Shown piece by piece: positions 56,292 through 64,000 of a stretch of 64,000 nucleotides of DNA (its first letter is position 1; each line of letters starts with the position of its first letter). The stretch is from NCBI RefSeq assembly GCF_002094975.1, contig NZ_CP015283.1, positions 729,501 through 793,500 of the forward strand. Direction: 5' to 3'. The DNA is from Streptococcus salivarius. GTDB taxonomy: Bacteria; Bacillota; Bacilli; Lactobacillales; Streptococcaceae. The notes beneath the pieces were generated by a model. It worked only from the letters and a program-made list of their open reading frames with translations, had not been told where the DNA came from and did no database searches. Made by a program: the position numbers and the translations under genes.

Positions 56292-57029
56292 ATGGAAATC
56301 ATTCAATCAAAGCAAAATGCTAGCATTAAGTCTGCTAGAAAATTATTGCAGCGCAAGCACCGTAAAACTAGTTATCTTTTAGAAGGATGGCATCTTTTTG
56401 AGGAAGCAAAGGCAAGTGGTGCTGAGATTCTTCAAGTTTTCGTGCTTGAGGAAATGGCTGATTGTGTGGCTAATATGGCTAAGGTGAAGTTGGTTAGTCC
56501 AGAGGTGCTCAAGGAGCTCTGTGAAACTCAGACCCCCCAAGGGATTGTGGCAGAAGTTGCTAAACAATCTCAAGCCTTGCCAGAGTCTCTCTCAGGTAAG
56601 TACCTTCTCTTGGAGGATGTTCAGGATCCTGGCAATGTAGGAACAATGATTCGCACAGCGGATGCCGCAGGTTACGATGGAGTTTTTTTGTCAGACAGAT
56701 CAGCTGATATTTATAATCAGAAGACCTTGCGTTCTATGCAGGGAAGTCATTTCCATCTTCCAATCTATCGTGGACCTATTCTTGACATGGTTGAGGCTTG
56801 CAGAAAGCAAGGGGTACCCGTCTTGGCAACGACTCTCTCAGATGTCTCGGTTGACTATAAAGCAGTTAAGACAGATGGTAATTTTGCCTTAGTGATGGGA
56901 AATGAAGGTCAAGGAATTAGTCAGGAAATGGCTGAGTCTGCTGATCAACTTGTACATATTAGCATGCCAGGTCAGGCGGAGAGTCTGAATGTTGCTGTGG
57001 CAGCAGGAATTCTCATGTTTAGTCTCTAG
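56292..57029 (+). CDS. SpoU/TrmH-family RNA 2'-O-methyltransferase
   Basis: A 245-residue RlmB/TrmH-like enzyme: a substrate-binding N-terminal domain (ARKLLQRKHRKTSYLLEGWH, residues 15-34) and the C-terminal knotted SPOUT domain with motifs LLLEDVQDPGNVGTMIRTAD, ALVMGNEGQGIS and ISMPGQAESLNVAVAAGI. The target nucleotide is unknown. No SD is present; the extended -10 ends six bases before the ATG, so the mRNA is predicted to be leaderless. acyP is transcribed in the opposite direction. Confidence 0.92.
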   Translation: MEIIQSKQNASIKSARKLLQRKHRKTSYLLEGWHLFEEAKASGAEILQVFVLEEMADCVANMAKVKLVSPEVLKELCETQTPQGIVAEVAKQSQALPESLSGKYLLLEDVQDPGNVGTMIRTADAAGYDGVFLSDRSADIYNQKTLRSMQGSHFHLPIYRGPILDMVEACRKQGVPVLATTLSDVSVDYKAVKTDGNFALVMGNEGQGISQEMAESADQLVHISMPGQAESLNVAVAAGILMFSL

Positions 57030-57130
57030 GTCTCAAGGATGATTTTAGGAGAAAACAACTGACTTTTAAAGTAATTTTAAGCACTAGTGGTATAATGAAG
57101 AAGCATTAGAAACATTAATGAGGTATTATT

Positions 57131-57634
57131 ATGAAACGACCAGAAGATGATAAAGAATTCATGGAAGTTGTGGGACATTTGATTTCACACCCACGTTTTC
57201 AAAAATTGGATGGGATTGTACAACACCATCATTCGACACGTTTAGAACACTCGGTTAATGTTAGTTACACCAGCTATAAGATTGCTAAAAAATTTGGCTG
57301 GGATGCCAAGAGTACTGCTCGAGGCGGTCTCTTACATGACTTTTTCTATTATGATTGGCGAGTGACTAAATTTAATAAGAGTCATGCTTGGGTACACCCA
57401 CGTATTGCTGTTCGTAATGCTAGAAAGCTTGTTAATCTAAATAAAAAAGAAGAGGATATTATCCTCAAGCATATGTGGGGAGCAACGATTGCACCGCCGA
57501 AGTATAAGGAATCTTATATTGTTACTATGGTGGATAAGTATTGGGCGGTTAAAGAAGCGGCGACACCCTTACGAAACCGAATTAAAAATCGTAAGTTTTT
57601 CCGTCGTAAGACCCTACAAAGCCACCACCAATAA
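57131..57634 (+). CDS. HD-domain phosphohydrolase
   Basis: A 167-residue protein with an HD domain: VQHHHSTRLEHSVNVSYTSY (first His), GGLLHDFFYYDW (the HD pair near residue 68) and a later conserved KSHAWVHPRIAVRNA. Proteins of this size are uncharacterised hydrolases. A TGGTATAAT promoter lies about 40 bases upstream. The Bax-inhibitor-like gene follows after 23 bases. Confidence 0.88.
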   Translation: MKRPEDDKEFMEVVGHLISHPRFQKLDGIVQHHHSTRLEHSVNVSYTSYKIAKKFGWDAKSTARGGLLHDFFYYDWRVTKFNKSHAWVHPRIAVRNARKLVNLNKKEEDIILKHMWGATIAPPKYKESYIVTMVDKYWAVKEAATPLRNRIKNRKFFRRKTLQSHHQ

Positions 57635-57657
57635 TTCATTATTTTTAGGAGATAACT

Positions 57658-58347
57658 ATGGAATCAAATGCAATTTATACGACTAGTGATGCGGGCTTAA
57701 GCCGCTTTTTCGGAAAGATTTATGGCCTTGTTGGTATGGGAGTGGGACTTTCAGCAGTCATTTCTTATCTGATGCTCTTCCCTCTCTCGCATGTTTTTGT
57801 CAATATTCTCATGAATTATTCTTGGGTTTACATGGCAGCCCTCTTTTTAGAGTTTGGTTTGGTCTTTTTGGCTAGCGGTGCTGCACGAAGAAATACACCT
57901 GCAGCCCTACCTTTATTTTTGGTTTATTCCGCTTTGAATGGATTTACACTTAGTTTTATCATCGTTCAATACACGCAAGCTATAGTTTTTCAAGCTTTCC
58001 TTAGCACTGCCATTGTTTTCTTTATCATGGCCCTTATCGGAGTTAGTATTAAGCGAGATCTATCAGGCATGGCTAAGTTCCTTATGGCAGCCTTGATTGG
58101 GATTATTGTGGCTAGCTTGATTAATATTTTCTTTGCAAGTAGCATGATGAGTTTTGTGATTAGTATTGTATCAATTCTTATTTTCTCTGGTTTAATTGCC
58201 TATGATAACCAGATGATTAAAAAGGTTTACTACGGTACCAATGGTCAGGTCACAGATGGATGGGCAGTTTCTATGGCACTTAGTCTTTACTTGGATTTCA
58301 TTAACTTATTCTTGAATATCTTGCGACTCTTTGCTAGACGTAATTAG
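57658..58347 (+). CDS. Bax inhibitor-1/YccA-family membrane protein
   Basis: A 229-residue protein with seven membrane segments; the BI-1 signature is present in the last third ([16 protein letters not shown] and [17 protein letters not shown]), including the conserved Asp residues of the proposed Ca2+/pH sensor. SD AGGAGA precedes the ATG. It is probably cotranscribed with the HD gene. Confidence 0.92.
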   Translation: MESNAIYTTSDAGLSRFFGKIYGLVGMGVGLSAVISYLMLFPLSHVFVNILMNYSWVYMAALFLEFGLVFLASGAARRNTPAALPLFLVYSALNGFTLSFIIVQYTQAIVFQAFLSTAIVFFIMALIGVSIKRDLSGMAKFLMAALIGIIVASLINIFFASSMMSFVISIVSILIFSGLIAYDNQMIKKVYYGTNGQVTDGWAVSMALSLYLDFINLFLNILRLFARRN

Positions 58348-58354
58348 TAAAAAG

Positions 58355-58378
58355 AATCAGCCACCTGGCTGATTTTTT
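58355..58378 (+). terminator. Terminator after the Bax-inhibitor-like gene
   Basis: AATCAGCCA/TGGCTGATT stem followed by six T; the convergent lipoprotein gene ends at 58384. Confidence 0.85.
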
Positions 58379-58383
58379 AATGT

Positions 58384-59520
58384 CTAATAGTTTTTTGTAA
58401 GTGTCCCTTGCTGGCCTGTGTAAGCGTAGAAGAGTGGGTAGTATTCCCATTTTCCGACATAGCTATCTTTATCTGGGAAGGCCCACTTGTCGTCTTTTTT
58501 AGTAAGTTCGACTGAGTAATTATCAAAGATATTTGTTCCTTCTGTCTTTGGTGCTGATGGGCTTACTTCTTTGATTGAATTCGGTAGGTAAGTTTCCATG
58601 TAGTATTGTCTTGTTAGTTGATCGACATTTCCAGCGTTGGCACCATTGCTTTGTAGGTAGTTTTTAAGGTCATCTGTGAGATTTGGGTGATTAGCACCAT
58701 AGGCATCGTCTGCAGCTTTCATACTGATAGTTGACATGCTGACATTGAATTCTGCCTTATCTTTAGCGACAATAATGTTATCAACAGTATAGCTACCGCG
58801 TTCACGGTTAGCAGTTTGGACCCAACCAAAAACTTTTGGAATTTCATCACCGGTTGGTTTGATATGATCAGTATCATCATAGCTGTATTGAAGGCTATCT
58901 GAGAAATATTGGTTAAGTTCGCCCTTGGCTTTGTCCAAGTCGTTAGAAACAAATTTACTGTAGTCTTTGCTTTCACCACCTAGAAGAACTGCATTGAAAT
59001 AAGCATCAACAGCCTTTTTAACATTGGTAGTTGTTTTACCATCGAAATCTTTTAGGCTAGTAGAAACTGTTTGTCCCTCTGTTTTCTCATCTTTTGATTC
59101 AAAATAGAGTTTATAGCTTTCGTCGTTGTTAACTTCGAAAAAGAGTGAGACAGTCTTGTAGTCGTCAGCTTCAAGCTTTCCAAAGTCATCTGTAGCGTCC
59201 TCTACGTTCTTATTTTTATTGAAGAGAGTAGGTAGGTCGCCCTTGTCGAGCTTGCTTGCTGTGACTTTTTTACCATCTTTATCTTTGAGGTAGAATTGTT
59301 TAGCAGATGTTTTAAGCTCATTTTCCATATCTTCCGAAGTATTCTCGAGTTTGAATGAAACTTCGACTAGGGTTTGGTCATCCTTGAGCTTGAGGTCGCT
59401 TCCTGACATATAGACAATATCGTTAACAGAAAGCTTGGCATCAAGTTTTGGCTTGGCACATGCTGAGAGCGTTAAGATGGCTGCTAGAGCAAGAGCCCCA
59501 GAGTAAAGATATTTTTTCAT
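58384..59520 (-). CDS. DUF5105-type lipoprotein
   Basis: A 378-residue surface lipoprotein: signal peptide with lipobox LSAC and Cys21, an N-terminal DUF4352/DUF5105-like immunoglobulin-type domain (residues 28-160, TLVEVSFKLENTSEDMEN) and a C-terminal helical/beta domain (about 170-375, KKAVDAYFNAVLLGGESKDY). No catalytic motif is seen. Function unknown; monocistronic. Confidence 0.85.
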   Translation of the reverse strand: MKKYLYSGALALAAILTLSACAKPKLDAKLSVNDIVYMSGSDLKLKDDQTLVEVSFKLENTSEDMENELKTSAKQFYLKDKDGKKVTASKLDKGDLPTLFNKNKNVEDATDDFGKLEADDYKTVSLFFEVNNDESYKLYFESKDEKTEGQTVSTSLKDFDGKTTTNVKKAVDAYFNAVLLGGESKDYSKFVSNDLDKAKGELNQYFSDSLQYSYDDTDHIKPTGDEIPKVFGWVQTANRERGSYTVDNIIVAKDKAEFNVSMSTISMKAADDAYGANHPNLTDDLKNYLQSNGANAGNVDQLTRQYYMETYLPNSIKEVSPSAPKTEGTNIFDNYSVELTKKDDKWAFPDKDSYVGKWEYYPLFYAYTGQQGTLTKNY

Positions 59521-59655
59521 AAATAATCCCCATTATTTTATTAGGTTGTAGGTCTATTGTATCATGAAATATGCCTTGAGATTATTAGAAAATTGGGTTT
59601 CAAGCCTTTTCTTATGCTATAATAGGATTACTATTGTAAAAAAATGGAGAATCAA

Positions 59656-60909
59656 ATGACAAAAACACCTTTTATTACGGCTGATAAACTTGAACAAATC
59701 ACTGCAGAATTTCCAACACCTTTCCATCTTTACGATGAAAAAGGTATTCGTGAAACAGCGCGTGCAGTTAATGCAGCCTTTTCGTGGAATCCAGGTTTTA
59801 AAGAATTCTTTGCTGTAAAAGCTACACCTAATCCAGCAATCCTCAAAATCTTGAAGGAAGAAGGGTGTGGTGTCGATTGTGCGACCGATACAGAGCTTGT
59901 CATGAGTAAGAAAATTGGTTTTGATAGTAGCGCCATTAGCTTTACATCTAATGATACACGTGCAGAAGAGTTTGTTTACGCGCGTGATATTAATGCGACA
60001 ATTAACCTTGATGCTTACGAAGATATCTTTTTCTTGGAAGAGGCTGCAGGGCTTCCTGAAACCCTTTCTTTGCGCTTTAACCCAGGGGGCGTCTTCTCTC
60101 TTGGTACTGATATCATGGATCATCCTGAAGAATCAAAATTTGGGATGACTAAGGAACAGCTCTTCAAAGGTTATGCCTACCTTAAAGAAAAAGGAGTGAA
60201 ATCATTCGGTTTGCATGCTTTCTTAGCGTCAAATACAGTAACGAATGAGTATTACCCAACCTTGGCTGCTCAACTGTTTGAATTGGCGGTAGAAATCAAG
60301 AATGAACTTGGTGTTAGTCTTGACTTTATCAACTTATCAGGTGGTGTTGGAGTGGACTACACACCAGCCAATAAACAAAATGATATTGCCGTTATCGGTG
60401 AAGGCGTTCATGCTAAATTTGATGAAATCCTTGTTCCGAATGGTCTTGGACACATCAGTATTTACACTGAGCTTGGGCGTTTCATGACAGCACCTCATGG
60501 CCTTGTCGTTACTAAGGTTCTTCATATTAAGGACACTTATCGTCGCTATGTTGGTGTAGATGCTTCTGCGGTTAACTTGCTCCGTCCAGCTATGTACGAT
60601 GCCTACCACCACATCACGAATATGACTAATCCAGATGGTGACATTCAAGTAGTTGATGTGACAGGTTCGCTTTGTGAAAATAATGATAAGTTTGCTAAGA
60701 ACCGTGAATTGCCAGAAGCTCGTATTGGAGATACATTGGTTATCCACGACACAGGTGCTCATGGTTTCTCAATGGGTTACAACTATAATGGACGCCTTCG
60801 TTCTGCAGAAATTCTCTACCAAGAAGATGGCACAGCTCGTATGATTCGCCGTGCAGAGACGATGAATGATTACTTTGCCACTCTTGATGGTTTTGATTTT
60901 GACATTTAA
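59656..60909 (+). CDS. lysA: Diaminopimelate decarboxylase
   Basis: Makes L-lysine from meso-diaminopimelate; lysine is both a protein and a peptidoglycan building block in streptococci. ATG 59656 follows SD GGAGA (59646-59650); the frame opens at ATG 59644. The 417-residue fold-III PLP enzyme has the cofactor lysine in EFFAVKATPNPAIL near residue 50, the Gly-rich phosphate loop FINLSGGVGVDY, and the active-site CEN in TGSLCENNDKFA. A TGCTATAAT promoter lies just upstream. Confidence 0.95.
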   Translation: MTKTPFITADKLEQITAEFPTPFHLYDEKGIRETARAVNAAFSWNPGFKEFFAVKATPNPAILKILKEEGCGVDCATDTELVMSKKIGFDSSAISFTSNDTRAEEFVYARDINATINLDAYEDIFFLEEAAGLPETLSLRFNPGGVFSLGTDIMDHPEESKFGMTKEQLFKGYAYLKEKGVKSFGLHAFLASNTVTNEYYPTLAAQLFELAVEIKNELGVSLDFINLSGGVGVDYTPANKQNDIAVIGEGVHAKFDEILVPNGLGHISIYTELGRFMTAPHGLVVTKVLHIKDTYRRYVGVDASAVNLLRPAMYDAYHHITNMTNPDGDIQVVDVTGSLCENNDKFAKNRELPEARIGDTLVIHDTGAHGFSMGYNYNGRLRSAEILYQEDGTARMIRRAETMNDYFATLDGFDFDI

Positions 60910-60912
60910 CAA

Positions 60913-60948
60913 AAAATAAGCTAGGCCTTAAAGGCTCTAGCTTATTTT
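60913..60948. terminator. Bidirectional terminator between lysA and the tetR-type gene
   Basis: A perfect 12-bp stem AAAATAAGCTAG/CTAGCTTATTTT (60913-60924 with 60937-60948), overlapping the last codons of the convergent regulator. Confidence 0.85.
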
Positions 60949-61484
60949 ACTTTAATGATGACAGCTTCAAGAATGATATCGGCTAATTCCTCAGGGGATT
61001 CGATACAGCCTTCTTTGAGCCAGATTGTCAAAATGGTAACAATAGTGCTAACATAAACTTCCAATGAATATTTGGCAGGGATATGATAGCTTTGTTCCAT
61101 GAGCTCTGTAACATTTTCAATATCAGAGTTAAGGATAGTCTCGATAATGAATTCACGAATCATCTCATTGATGTTTGGAATGTGTGTCATCAAGGTGAGA
61201 CAGAGTTTTTGATTTTCCTTAAGATATCGTAGCATTTCAGTGACAACACCTTCTTGGTAGGTCATGTCTTCCTGAAGAATACTTGAGATTTTATCTAAAA
61301 TCTTTGAGAAGGTTGTTTCAACCAAATCTTCCTTATTTGAATAGTAGTAGTAGAAGGTCGGTCTGCTGAGATTTGCCTTCTTGATGATATCTGTGATGCT
61401 GATTTGTTCGAGTGAACTCTCCTCTAAGAGTTCAATAAATGCGTTGACAATTTTTCGTTCGGAAATAGTTGCTTCCTTGAGCAT
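60942..61484 (-). CDS. TetR/AcrR-family transcriptional regulator
   Basis: A 180-residue regulator with the TetR helix-turn-helix at residues 8-55 (ISITDIIKKANLSRPTFYYYYSNKEDLVE) and a helical C-terminal domain of the DhaS-like type with several aromatic and Ile/Leu-rich helices. It is divergent from yneF across 245 bases that contain two inverted repeats. The neighbours give no clear hint of a regulated transporter or enzyme. Confidence 0.88.
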   Translation of the reverse strand: MLKEATISERKIVNAFIELLEESSLEQISITDIIKKANLSRPTFYYYYSNKEDLVETTFSKILDKISSILQEDMTYQEGVVTEMLRYLKENQKLCLTLMTHIPNINEMIREFIIETILNSDIENVTELMEQSYHIPAKYSLEVYVSTIVTILTIWLKEGCIESPEELADIILEAVIIKVK

Positions 61485-61556
61485 AAATAAACCCCTTTAT
61501 ATAAACATAATAATAATTCCACAACTTATATAATAACCTATTTTTTTTCTAGAAAT

Positions 61557-61617
61557 CTTACAAGTCCTTTACAGTTGTAAGTGAAAAATACTGAAACTCT
61601 CATTTTATCAGTATTTT
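61557..61617. repeat. Two inverted repeats between the tetR-type gene and yneF
   Basis: CTTACAA (61557-61563) with TTGTAAG (61575-61581), and AAAATACTGA (61585-61594) with TCAGTATTTT (61608-61617). Both are perfect. They lie upstream of both divergent genes, where operators would be, but the spacings (11 and 13) are longer than usual for TetR sites and the second could also be a hairpin. The rest of the 61485-61729 gap is AT-rich and holds the yneF promoter. Confidence 0.55.
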
Positions 61618-61665
61618 AAACGAAAAAACTATTTTTCTAGACGTTTTTAAGAATCAACGTCTTAT

Positions 61666-61694
61666 TTGTCAGTAGGGGCCATTTTTGCTATAAT
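61666..61694 (+). promoter_or_regulatory. Promoter of yneF
   Basis: TTGTCA (61666-61671), 17 bases, TATAAT (61689-61694) with a TGC extension. Confidence 0.8.
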
Positions 61695-61729
61695 ATAAGG
61701 TAAATCAACATTATAGGAGAAATGAATTT

Positions 61730-61981
61730 ATGAACACCGTCCTTTGGATTATTCTTGTTTTTGTAGCCCTTTTGGGTGGTTTTTATGGAGGCGCATACTT
61801 TGCCCGCAAACAAATGGAGAAAGAATTGGCTGAAAATCCTCGTTTGAATGTGGACGCTGTTCGTACCATGATGTCAGCTGCGGGTCAAAAACCAAATGAA
61901 GCAAAAGTGCGTCAAACATATAACCAAATTATCAAACAACAAAAACAAGCACTTGCAGATAGCAAGAAAAAGAAAAAATAA
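61730..61981 (+). CDS. yneF: YneF-family (UPF0154) membrane protein
   Basis: An 83-residue protein: one N-terminal membrane helix ([20 protein letters not shown]) followed by a conserved cytoplasmic segment ([40 protein letters not shown]) and a Lys-rich end. SD AGGAGA precedes the ATG. Function unknown in the family. Confidence 0.93.
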   Translation: MNTVLWIILVFVALLGGFYGGAYFARKQMEKELAENPRLNVDAVRTMMSAAGQKPNEAKVRQTYNQIIKQQKQALADSKKKKK

Positions 61982-61988
61982 TGGTGGG

Positions 61989-62015
61989 GAGCTGGGACGT
62001 GAATCTCAGCTTTTT
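61989..62015 (+). terminator. Terminator after yneF
   Basis: AGCTGGGA with TCTCAGCT followed by T; same sequence type as the rnpB terminator. Confidence 0.75.
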
Positions 62016-62044
62016 ACATGTAACCTAGGGGATAAGGAGGCAAG

Positions 62045-62860
62045 ATGGATAATCGACCTATAGGATTTTTAGATTCTGGTGTCGGAGGACTGACGGTAGT
62101 ACGTGAACTTAAACGTCAGTTGCCTCACGAGTCTATTGTTTATATTGGTGACTCTGCTAGGGCACCGTATGGTCCTAGACCGGCAGAACAAATCAGACAG
62201 TATACCTGGCAGTTGGTTAAATTCCTTCTGACCAAAGATGTAAAGATGATTGTTATTGCCTGTAATACGGCAACAGCAGTAGTTTGGGAGGAAATCAAAG
62301 GAGCCTTGGATATCCCAGTGCTAGGTGTGGTTTTGCCTGGTTCTAGTGCGGCTATTAAGTCTAGCCAATCGGGTCATATTGGTGTCATTGGGACTCCAAT
62401 GACGATTGCCTCTAACATCTATGAACAAAAAATTAAGCATTTGGCACCACAAATGAATGTCTTGAGTTTATCTTGTCCTCGCTTTGCCCCTATTGTTGAA
62501 TCCAATGAAATTAACTCAAGTGTGGCTAAAAAAATTGTTTATGAAAGCATGGCACCTTTAGTCGGTAAGGTAGATACCTTGGTTTTGGGTTGCACCCATT
62601 ACCCACTTTTACGTCCCATCATCCAAAATGTTATGGGGCCAAGTGTCAAGCTAATTGATAGCGGAGCGGAAACAGTTCGTGATGTTTCTGTTTTGCTCAA
62701 TTATTTTGAGATTAATCGTAGCCGTGAAGTCGAAGACAAGACGGAAGAATATTACACCACGGCTAGTGTGCTTGGTTTTAAAGAAATCGCAGAACAATGG
62801 CTAGGTGAAGAAGTTGCTGTCCAACATGTCGATTTGGACAAGGAGTTAGAAAATGACTAA
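62045..62860 (+). CDS. murI: Glutamate racemase
   Basis: Makes D-glutamate for peptidoglycan. The 271-residue enzyme has the N-terminal [15 protein letters not shown], the two catalytic Cys motifs VIACNTATA (near residue 74) and [13 protein letters not shown] (near residue 183), and the Asp/Ser of [18 protein letters not shown] precedes the ATG. Its last codons overlap the rdgB start by 8 bases (ATGACTAA), so the genes are translationally coupled. Confidence 0.97.
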   Translation: MDNRPIGFLDSGVGGLTVVRELKRQLPHESIVYIGDSARAPYGPRPAEQIRQYTWQLVKFLLTKDVKMIVIACNTATAVVWEEIKGALDIPVLGVVLPGSSAAIKSSQSGHIGVIGTPMTIASNIYEQKIKHLAPQMNVLSLSCPRFAPIVESNEINSSVAKKIVYESMAPLVGKVDTLVLGCTHYPLLRPIIQNVMGPSVKLIDSGAETVRDVSVLLNYFEINRSREVEDKTEEYYTTASVLGFKEIAEQWLGEEVAVQHVDLDKELEND

Positions 62861-63827
62861 ATCAATTTTTGAATATAAAGACGAACAAGACTGGTATTTG
62901 GCTAGTTTTGGAAACTACAATCACTTGACTTGTTTTGGTGGTGATGAGGCCTATGAGCAATTTGTTGACTTTTTCCAAGCTTTGACTAACGTTTTGGCTG
63001 TTAGTGGCTTTCAGTTACATATTGCGAAACATTCTTCAGACCTTCGCTTGGTATCCTTTATTTTGGATTGCTTGAAAGAGGAAACTGGTCGTGACCTAGC
63101 TGTTACGCAACATCAAGGGGCTTTGGTAGTTAGTGAAGGAGATAAGCTTGTCTATGTACATGTGCCTAGAGAAGGTGTCGCCTTGAGCGATTTCTTTGGT
63201 TCTGATAACAAATCAGACTTTGGTGATGTCCTATTGATTGCGACACGCAATGAAGGAAAAACCAAGGAATTTCGTAAACTATTTGGAAAACTAGGTATTA
63301 AGGTAGAGAATCTTAATGATTATCCAGACCTTCCTGAAGTTGCTGAAACGGGTATGACCTTTGAAGAAAATGCACGCTTGAAGGCGGAAACCATTTCTGA
63401 ATTAACTGGTAAAATGGTCCTTTCAGATGACTCTGGTTTGCAGGTAGATGTTCTTGGAGGTTTACCAGGAGTTTGGTCTGCTCGCTTTGCTGGTCCTGAT
63501 GCTACGGATGATGAAAATAATGCTAAATTATTACACGAGCTGGCTATGGTGCTTGATGATAGCAAACGTACTGCGAACTTCCATACAACCCTAGTTGTTG
63601 CAGCCCCTGGACGTGATAGTTTGGTTGTTGATGCCGACTGGAAGGGTTATATTGGCCGAGAACCGAAAGGTGACAATGGTTTTGGTTATGATCCACTCTT
63701 TTTAGTTGGTAATACGGGTAAAACGGCAGCAGAGCTTTCTGCAGAAGAGAAAAATGAACAATCTCACCGTGGACAAGCTGTTAAGAAACTTATGGAGGTC
63801 TTCCCAGCATGGCAGAACAAACAATAA
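62853..63827 (+). CDS. rdgB: Non-canonical purine NTP pyrophosphatase (RdgB/HAM1) with N-terminal extension
   Basis: Hydrolyses dITP, XTP and related nucleotides to keep them out of DNA. The catalytic domain starts near residue 125 ([20 protein letters not shown]) and contains [20 protein letters not shown] and [11 protein letters not shown]. The 124-residue N-terminal extension ([20 protein letters not shown]) is characteristic of streptococcal RdgB and is of unknown role. Overlaps murI at its start and the phosphodiesterase gene at its end. Confidence 0.95.
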   Translation: MTKSIFEYKDEQDWYLASFGNYNHLTCFGGDEAYEQFVDFFQALTNVLAVSGFQLHIAKHSSDLRLVSFILDCLKEETGRDLAVTQHQGALVVSEGDKLVYVHVPREGVALSDFFGSDNKSDFGDVLLIATRNEGKTKEFRKLFGKLGIKVENLNDYPDLPEVAETGMTFEENARLKAETISELTGKMVLSDDSGLQVDVLGGLPGVWSARFAGPDATDDENNAKLLHELAMVLDDSKRTANFHTTLVVAAPGRDSLVVDADWKGYIGREPKGDNGFGYDPLFLVGNTGKTAAELSAEEKNEQSHRGQAVKKLMEVFPAWQNKQ

Positions 63828-64000
63828 TCGTAATGAGCGACTCCCATGGAGAACGTGACATTGTAGTAGATATAAAAAATCGTTATCAGGGGAAGGTAGA
63901 TGCTATTTTCCATAACGGAGATTCTGAGTTAGAATCAAGTGATCCTGTCTGGGAAGGTATCCATGTGGTTCGTGGCAACTGTGATTATGATTCAGGTTAT
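63809..64000 (+). CDS. YfcE/MJ0936-family metallophosphoesterase, cut by window end
   Basis: A partial ORF of 64 codons starting at ATG 63809 (SD GGAGG at 63794-63798) and overlapping rdgB by 19 bases. It has the family's metal-binding motifs MSDSHGE near residue 9 and FHNGDSE near residue 36, then VVRGNCDYD. Third gene of murI-rdgB-phosphodiesterase, a common streptococcal order. The C-terminal half lies outside. Confidence 0.92.
   Translation, partial: MAEQTIIVMSDSHGERDIVVDIKNRYQGKVDAIFHNGDSELESSDPVWEGIHVVRGNCDYDSGY

Overview
The window is chromosomal DNA of a low-GC Gram-positive coccus and reads as a Streptococcus of the salivarius group (S. salivarius / S. thermophilus / S. vestibularis). 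The evidence is the set of streptococcal marker genes (mapZ, gpsB, pbp1A-recU, pbp2A-rpmG-secE-nusG, a lipoprotein-type yidC2, pepC, Rgg and LytTR/DUF3021 regulators), the TGnTATAAT extended -10 promoters, and a groESL control region with both CtsR and HrcA (CIRCE) sites. The species assignment is inference. There are no tRNAs, rRNAs, insertion sequences, prophage genes or CRISPR arrays. Coding is dense and no gene-free stretch without explained content exceeds about 300 bases.

Layout. 1-2.8 kb: an Rgg-type regulator followed by a one-piece ABC exporter. 3-9 kb: yebC, yajC, then the envelope/translation series uppS-cdsA-rseP-proS. 9.1-12.3 kb: an aromatic-amino-acid-type ABC importer whose lipoprotein and permease are fused in one protein, preceded by a 21-codon Phe/Tyr-rich leader peptide and a complete-looking transcription attenuator. 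12.3-14.5 kb: groESL. 14.5-17.1 kb (minus): three small membrane proteins and a pseudouridine synthase. 17.2-21.2 kb: pbp2A, rpmG, secE, nusG (with a structured leader) and a PAP2 phosphatase. 21.3-25.7 kb: a two-copy repeat, a HAD hydrolase with a DeoR regulator, and leuS. 25.7-34 kb is the accessory part: a MarR regulator with an acyl-CoA thioesterase/BAAT-like enzyme under twin operators, yjdF under a yjdF-type riboswitch, a decayed YciI gene, an ABC-LytTR-DUF3021 operon, a MerR/TipAS regulator, and a MacB/FtsX-type ABC pair.

34-42 kb: NAD salvage (pncB-nadE), a DUF805 protein, pepC, then pbp1A-recU facing away from ypsA. 42-54.7 kb: a division and wall series gpsB, rnpB, an RlmL-like methyltransferase, mapZ, a Snf2 helicase, an unknown basic protein, murC, a GNAT enzyme, mltG and greA. 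54.9-64 kb: yidC2 and acyP (minus), a SpoU methyltransferase, HD and Bax-inhibitor-like proteins, a DUF5105 lipoprotein, lysA, a TetR regulator, yneF, murI, rdgB and the start of a YfcE-type phosphodiesterase cut by the window end.

Most genes are housekeeping. The observations of most interest are the mutually exclusive hairpins of the Phe/Tyr leader, the fused importer, the MarR/BAAT pair with matching palindromes, the divergent pbp2A/pseudouridine synthase pair whose promoters sit so close that both mRNAs should be leaderless, the SD-masking element of yjdF, and an unexplained long hairpin ahead of nusG.
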